Assembly: GCA_030141605.1 (NCBI GenBank)
Contig: JAQGDQ010000187.1
Span: 132,501-196,500 of the forward strand
Origin: Tubiluchus corallicola
Lineage: Eukaryota > Priapulida > Priapulimorpha > Priapulimorphida > Tubiluchidae
Reading direction: 5' to 3'
Length of the DNA: 64,000 nucleotides
The position numbers were made by a program, and so were the translations under genes. Under the pieces are notes generated by a model, which was not told the origin of the DNA, did not search any database, and saw nothing but the letters and a program-made list of their open reading frames with translations. Below, in pieces: positions 57,675-64,000 of the stretch; the first letter of the stretch is position 1; every line of letters starts with the position of its first letter.

Positions 57675-59520
57675 ATAATTTAGGCGGTCACATTTCCAAT
57701 CACTGACTTACGTTCGCTTTGTTTAACTTCGGTCGTCAAGCGCACACCGTGAGTACAGTACTCAGATTATTATTTACCCACATTATTTAGCATGTCGACT
57801 CTTTTTGCTAAAGTAGATTATATATCTAGTATGTATAAAGCGCAAAGAAGTTGATACCTAAATATGATTTTGCATTTTGCATCAATGCCTAATAGAGCAC
57901 GACGGCTTCTCTGGTGTAATTAAGGAATATTCGTCTTTCCATCTACAAAGCGCCCAGCGGGAAACAGTCACATTAGATAGGCCAACTTGTAATTCACATC
58001 ACAGTGTAAAAGCGTCCTTGGTGAATATTGCTGTCAAAATTATGTTTTGGGACTACGATTCGTCACGTGACCTGCAATGCTTTCATTAATCTGAGACTTC
58101 GAGAGTTCGAGTGTAACGTTATAGATTCAATGAAAAAAACACGTTATCACAGCTTTGCGAGAAAATAATTTGCATAGTTAAATTTCATATTTGGTTGGCA
58201 GCGGAAGCAGCAATCGATGGACAAACTGTCATCATTTGCAGGCCTGTTGTTGCCCGAGAATGTGGAACTCTTTCATTGAGCCTTTTTAACTTTTTGACGT
58301 ACACGGCTTTGGAGGTAACACTGAGTTGCCACAAAGCTATACAGTTGCAAGAGACTTCCTCTTTTACAGTGTACGTCTACGTAATATCCTTTGTCAATAC
58401 GACCAAAATACACTTTGTCAGTGTCACGCGATTTGCAGCAGGGCACTATACGTATTAATTTATTTGATTAGCGATCTAGTAATAAAATATTTTATGAACT
58501 TCTATTATGGAGCAGTGGTGATTAACTTGCTCTTCTTAAGTCTTACCGCAAAGTTTATGACTTCCGGAGAAATACCTTCAGTTTGCGAAAGGTTGGAAAT
58601 TTTTTTCGACTTTGACAACTTCTCATTTTCTCCTGCCGTAATAAGGACTAACTGAATAATACTGCAGTCTCTCGAAATTTCCTATATTTTTAACAACAAA
58701 GAATTTATTTACTGTTGCTTATGTTTGCACTATTTTAAGAAGAACATCGTTGTGCGGTAAAAAAGAGGCTATTTTCAGCTGTCTACATTTATTCGCAGCC
58801 TCACACAGAACCTATGCTCTAATTGCTTCTGGTTCAGTACCAATAGAGGTACAACACACAGCAGCTGTAAGTCTGTAACAGCTGACGTAGCACATTTCTT
58901 AAATTTAAGTATGATGCATCGTGATGCATATCTGGGAGTGCAGTATGTTTGGCATTGGTTATTTCTATGGTCTATGACTCCCGTTTTCTGAGAGAAATCA
59001 AACGTCGCATTATAAGATGATGTTAACTATTTTCTACATATCAGGGCAGTGGAATTAAGCATCCTACTGAAGCTTGAGTTCCTCAGATAATTATGCTGCG
59101 TCAATTGAGTTCAGAAAATTTGGATTTATGTTCCATCATGCTCGTTATACGATCGCTGTATATATAATTTTACTCATTTCTTCACGACAGAATGTCCAAA
59201 GGAACCTTTTTTCAATACAATGTGCAGTTTTCCATGATTCTTCTAGGGTTTCCAGGAATGATATAAAATGCAGACAAAAAGAGGGAAAGCTAGCCATTTC
59301 GTTAATCAAGATAAGAGCAGCAATAGTAGGAGTCGGTCTGTGGGCATAGTGTACAAAAAGTATGAATTATTCTCGTGTGAAGTACAAAAAAGAAAACAAT
59401 ACGGATTGAAAACATACGCTGCACCGTCCATTTGTCAAAACTGGACTATCACAAAGTTAGAATAAACGTTTCATGAAAATTATACGCGACACATTGTTTG
59501 ATGTGGCAAACGCGTAGATC
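57675..59520. other. No firm gene
   Basis: A non-ATG plus-strand frame at 57877-58089 has coding-like composition and follows CAATGCCTAATAG, a weak acceptor. The longer frames at 58195-58655 overlap one another and are hydrophobic AT-driven. None is called. Confidence 0.4.
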
Positions 59521-59521
59521 T

Positions 59522-59630
59522 GGGGCCGGTGTCACAAAGCCGTCACTAACTTAACGACGTCGTTATTAATACTTAAGTGAATGTAATAACGACGTCGTTA
59601 ACTTAGTGGAGGCGTTGTAAAACTGGCCCC
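59522..59630. mobile_element. 109-bp palindromic element (MITE-like)
   Basis: Begins GGGGCCGGTGTCACAAAGCC and ends with the inverse (GGCGTTGTAAAACTGGCCCC). About 40 of 47 positions pair between the arms around a ~12-base centre. Each arm contains the perfect palindrome AACGACGTCGTT. The whole unit is nearly a pure hairpin, too small to encode anything. The target duplication is unclear. Confidence 0.8.
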
Positions 59631-59634
59631 TAAT

Positions 59635-62610
59635 TAAAATGATACATATATACAACAATTTAGTAATAAGATCGTTCTTTTCTTGGACATCTGCCGCAAA
59701 TTAAAAGCCGTTGTATTTGTTAGTGAGTGACGCAGTAATAGGGGATTTTTTGTTGAATGTTTTCTGCAGAAACTTTTGTTCGGCCCGAGCCACTTCTTGC
59801 TTACTGTGATGAGAAAACGTCACTTCTTATTCAAGCAAATGTCAATTGAAAATGACTTTGACATTTTCGCAGCGTCTGGAAATGAATAGCTGTTTGTCTC
59901 TCAGCTTTGCATCAGTATCTCAATTAACTTGCATTGTGCAGCTAGCTAAACTTTGATATGTGCATTAAATACCTATGCGGAGCTTAGTCTACACTACAGC
60001 ATTCTTTCTTTCCTTTTTTCAGCCAGGCTGACCAGTGGACCAGCTTACATTTGGATTTGCTTATGCTAACAGTAAACGACGTCTTTTTCTCGTTTTGGCG
60101 CGCATTCAGAAATGTCTTAACTTTTCGGCAATTATATGCACCAGTAACTATAAAATGTCGTCTATTACTAATGAGTATTTGCTATTGTATTTAGAGTTTT
60201 CGTGGGCCGTTGTCCTGGCTTTACTTAGACTTACTTAAATTTACTACTGCCTAGCTAACTGTGTGCAGGCCAGGTACACAATAGAACTGCTAGTCTACCA
60301 CAAACAGCAAGAGATTCAATCACTTATGAAGCTTTACTTTTTGTGACATTCTCGTGTACCTCCTTTGGGAAGTTGGGTGGCCGGTCAGTCGGTCGGTAGG
60401 TCAGTCAATTAGTCACTTAGAGAGTCAACCAGCCAACCTGCTAACAAGCAAAGCAAACAGGGAAATAAACAAAGTTTTAAGTTTTCACAAAGACAATAGG
60501 AAGTGTTTATATTTAAATTCATGTCAAAGCGACATGTAAAAATATAAAATCATGTGATCCGAAATATTCAGAACAATTCTCGGAATTATAATTAAAGGTT
60601 GTAAGCTATTAGACTTTAATATACTAGCACGTGGCTTTGCCAATATTTGCTTCGTTTTTAATTGTCTAATTAACACGCGTAAGAATAATGGATAGCTTAA
60701 ATAGACTACAATAATTTTAGTAACAAGTTTTATGGCGTGACTTAACCATTCCATCTTAACGTGTTTACGCCATTCTCTGCTTCGTCTTGGGGATATTAAT
60801 CCTTTTTAACTCACATTTAATGGTTAGGGAACTAAATTTTCTTGTCTGTTCTGCAAATAGAAGCCATCCGACTGTGAAGAGACAAGAGAAATTTCACATT
60901 TGGCGCTACTGTTAATGACGTAAATGCGGTTTATCACACTAGTATCAGCAGCTGCAAAGACGTTCTCTAAGCACCGTGAGTTTTTTTGCGAGATCAGTCG
61001 TTTATTTGCGCTTTTTGATTAAACTAGAAACGGAAGTGGTTGAATAACTAAAGCGATTTTGTTTAGTGTGTGGCCGCACAGAACGATTTGGAAGTAGGGC
61101 CACTTTAAAGCATGATCCGTCCAAGTGGTTTTGAATTTTTGCCTTTTGGCTTCACTGACGTCTGCATGAATGTGATTTGTTATATTACCCATCATTACTG
61201 CGTCTGTGTCATTAAATAATGAAAAGCGCCGTTTATTACCAGTAATTTACTTTCTAATCGCGACTCCTTGCGTTCAGTAATAAAAGATAGACTGACGGTA
61301 TTGATGTTAGTTGTTCAGTGTTTAGTTTCACCGATTCGGATTCGATTACCTTTCTACCTATTGTTACCTGATGAGCATGCACGGTGCGGCTTCTCATTAT
61401 AACAATGACCGTATATTATTACAAGGATTCCACGTTGGGTGCCACCGATTCACAATAACGTTTCTACCATCGCAGTTCGTTTGTTAACTACAAACGGCAG
61501 CTTAGCAACTGCTACAACAATTCAGCCTATATTTTATAAAAAATAATATTATGACCTTACCCTCGCTTGACAGTAAGTTTTTAATTGATATACAAATTAT
61601 TAGATCTAGGTAGTGATGAAAACAGGATGACAAAAAATAAAATTTTCGCAAATACAACCTGAGAAATTATGCAATTAATACGTTAACAGTGAAATAAAGA
61701 AAATAAGGCTGTGTTTCAATTTTTAAGAATTTAGTTGTAGGTAAATATGGCTAAAATTAATAGTAATCTTGAGGTAAGAGGCGTACATTGGCCTTATGTA
61801 GGTAATAATCACATCATTAATACTGAACAGAAAGAATCAGAATTGGAATTCAGTCACAATTCTTCGCTATCCACTAGTATGATCTATAATATCGACTCCA
61901 GCCGGATTAGTCTAAGCCATCGTTTACAAGAATTGTAATGGAATTCAACTTGTGGCACACTACAAAACAGTCTCTAAAGCAATCTACTACATTCCTTGTA
62001 TGTTATCACTTATTCTATATGACTTGTTGTCGCAGTTCCAGCAAAATTGTAAACAATGGTCTTGGAAAAACAGCAAACGCCTTTGTAATAAAGACATCCA
62101 TAGTACTAGATAGCTGTGAAATTTAGATTCGATTACGTTTTCGCTTAATTTGAATGTTCTTTTGTTGTTGTTTTTAAAAATCTTGATGATTTTTGTTTTA
62201 TATTGCTATTGTTCTAATAACCATAATTGTTCTAATTAACTGTTCATAACAAGTTGATTTTTTAATTGTGTTCCATGGAAATAGGAGCTGATTCTCTCTC
62301 TTTCTCGATTTCTCTCTTATTACATATTTGCTGATAATAATGTCTGTTGGCAAGTCCGGTATTCATTGTACGCCGCAACTACATGACAACCACTGGCCAT
62401 TTGATTATGTCAACGTGAATCCTGATGAGTGATGAACTGATGATATAATAATGGAGCAATAGGATTGCAAAGCCAAAGTGATAACATTTGATTAATATCT
62501 TCGTACATTAATAGCTGGGAGCTCGTGAAGAAATTATTACCGCTCCATCAATAGACTTTCAAGTTTTAACCATTGAAGCGATAGATGTTATTACATGTGT
62601 AGTAAGTTAA
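59635..62610. other. No firm gene; degenerate (GGTC)n at 60.4 kb
   Basis: Degenerate GGTC/AGTC repeat at about 60372-60440. A strong acceptor (TTCTTTCTTTCCTTTTTTCAG, ending 60022) is followed by a frame with a GTAAAC donor about 50 bases on, a possible mini-exon. A 54-codon frame at 61326-61487 follows a TAG acceptor-like site. A 63-codon ATG ORF at 61747-61938 is polar. None is strong enough to call. Confidence 0.35.
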
Positions 62611-62614
62611 ACTA

Positions 62615-62768
62615 GTAACTAATGTTGAAGAAGTAGATATGACTGAATGTGTAACTAGCATAGAATTAGTAGATGTGAGTGAATGTGTAACTCATGTTGA
62701 AGCAGTAGATGTGACTGAATGGATAACTAATGTGTAAGCAGTAGATGTGACTGAATATGTAGCAGGTT
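62615..62768 (+). repeat. 36-bp minisatellite that maintains a reading frame
   Basis: Four tandem units with exact 36-base spacing: the GAA codon or its equivalent lies at 62627, 62663, 62699 and 62735. In one frame they encode a 12-residue repeat (TNVEEVDMTECV, TSIELVDVSECV, THVEAVDVTEWI, then TNV-stop-AVDVTEYV). A fifth diverged unit lies upstream near 62570-62600, after a 16-base insertion. No start codon or splice site links it to a gene, and the fourth unit has a stop. Confidence 0.75.
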
Positions 62769-62769
62769 T

Positions 62770-63850
62770 TGATAGTTGCATCTGAATAACACTTTCTAAT
62801 TCAAACTGTAGTTCACTGCATCCCATTCAAGTAGGACTCGCCAGCTATGGTCGACACCCCGCCGTTTAGGAGGACACGCCGATCTCAAACTAGCCTGAAC
62901 CTGACACTGTGACTATTCAAGTCTCTTTCCGGAGAAGATGCAGTCATGTTACAGAGTTTTCTGATTCCAGCCTGTATAGTTAGGAAAGACTCTGCAGTGA
63001 CTCTGGTTCATCAAATCGAATTGGTTTTCCTTGCCATTAGTGCTGTGCAAGTTTCGTCAAATGTGTGCTATCCTGTATGCAAGGATACCATCACAACAAA
63101 CAAAACACTCACACCTTTTTACCTTCTTCTTTGATTTATGTCTATCACAGACAAACTATTTCTCTTTAATCATAACAGAGCACACGACAAGTAATGCGGA
63201 AGGCACACTGCTCGATCGAATGAACAGTGATCATTAGTTCACTGCATGTTTACATTGAATGCATGAAGCAATAGAAAATTTGCGTTAATAAATTAATATT
63301 TTAATGGAATGTCTACTATGGTGCTTCAGTTATTCGGAATTTCTCTTATCCTAAGATTGTCAAGTGGACTTGATTCGGAGTTCTTAAAATTCCGTTTTTA
63401 AATTCTGTGATCTAAATTACAGCGTCATGATGTAAAGTTTTCATCACTCATTTCATCAAATCTTCTTTATTTTTTCAATCAGATTTTTCTTTTACAAAAT
63501 GCAACAGTATTTTCACTCATCTACTGCACGCAACGCATATAATTTGGACCGTTACCGCCGTTTGTAAGACAAATAAATTTTTATGATAAAAATCTAATTT
63601 CTTTTAAGTGTGCTCTTCAGCTGCCAGGGTTTCATTAGAAGACCGCAGCCCTGATCGTAAATGTATAGTTTTACTGTCATTCTGCAGTCTATGAAGCAAT
63701 ATAAAGATTATAAATACATCACTCTTGTAAGTCTTGTTACATAAACGTATTGTGACTTTGACATTATTATATCGTATTGTATTAAATATTTTGTAATAGG
63801 ATTATTATTTTCATGGCAGATATGTAATCAATATTTGAGTGGTTGCGGTG
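62770..63850. other. No firm gene
   Basis: A GC-rich pocket at about 62840-62912 contains a 21-codon ATG frame (MVDTPPFRRTRRSQTSL...). The rest is AT-rich with unsupported ORFs. Confidence 0.4.
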
Positions 63851-63852
63851 TG

Positions 63853-63900
63853 CGGTTGATGGCCGAAGTTAAACAACGCTGAGCGTGGTCACTGTGTGGA
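63853..63900 (+). pseudogene. Short 5S rRNA-like fragment
   Basis: GTTGATGGCCGAAGTTAAAC, then AACGCTGAGCGTGGTCA, resembles the A-box region of 5S rRNA (GATCACCGAAGTTAAGCAACG...GGTCAGT). Downstream similarity fades at once. Confidence 0.5.
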
Positions 63901-64000
63901 AGTGTTGTTTCTGTTGGTGGTTTCATCCATCACAGTGTACCTGTTGTTTACTTTGCTGAGAGAGGATGTGTATGAATCTGGACGTGGCCATCAAATTTCT

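Noticed and set aside
58326-58655. 109-codon plus-strand ORF
   Set aside because: Hydrophobic AT-rich frame overlapping another ORF in a different frame; no supporting signal.

Overview
This is animal nuclear DNA, most likely from a marine invertebrate. The sequence is AT-rich (roughly one third G+C by eye, not computed). It has no bacterial-type gene packing, and coding sequence appears only as short isolated exons with GT/AG splice signals. Non-LTR retrotransposon relics, a PIF/Harbinger relic, 5S rRNA- and tRNA-derived pieces, minisatellites and microsatellites are scattered through it. The phylum cannot be fixed from the sequence. Every ORF is short (the longest is about 129 codons, most are noise), so the window is mainly intron or intergenic DNA.

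Host-gene evidence is thin but real. A plus-strand internal exon lies at 20709-20902, and a plus-strand ATG-bearing exon at 39714-39928 ends in a strong donor. A minus-strand 93-codon open block at 33338-33619 has no ATG, follows a good acceptor and is richer in G+C than its surroundings. I could not assign any of the three to a family. The two plus-strand exons could belong to one gene with very long introns; the minus-strand block must be another gene. A few weaker minus-strand ORFs (8.4, 9.4, 24.1 and 49.2 kb) have coding-like composition.

Mobile DNA dominates. 0.37-2.1 kb: decayed non-LTR element with recognisable RT and C-terminal region. 6.97-8.06 kb: decayed CR1/Jockey-type RT. 13.14-14.24 kb: PIF/Harbinger relic with TTA target duplications, a MADF-domain fragment on one strand and a transposase fragment on the other. 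16.6-17.0 kb: 3' end of a non-LTR element. 18.6, 31.75, 41.2 and 44.2 kb: two-copy tandem duplications. 22.66-23.08 kb: short element with terminal inverted repeats. 27.87-28.4 kb: 5S-headed GC-rich repeat. 29.8-30.6 and 34.15-34.35 kb: arrays of a ~15-bp motif in opposite orientations. 37.4 kb: ~190-bp inverted repeat. 40.3-40.9 kb: possible hAT-like element. 45 kb: two tRNA-like repeats. 52.4-53.1 kb: 28-bp minisatellite. 53.5-54.3 kb: minus-strand RT relic of a third non-LTR lineage. 55.1-56.6 kb: second foldback-like element with a different motif. 59.5 kb: ~109-bp palindromic element. 62.6-62.8 kb: 36-bp repeat that keeps a reading frame.

The most notable pattern is that several unrelated-looking elements carry arrays of a short degenerate motif at both ends in opposite orientation. 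This architecture is known from foldback elements, including the TU elements of sea urchins. At least two distinct motif families occur here (FB-like A at 30/34 kb, FB-like B at 55-56.6 kb), and the Harbinger relic and the 40-kb element show weaker versions. All family assignments come from reading the sequence; no database search was run.
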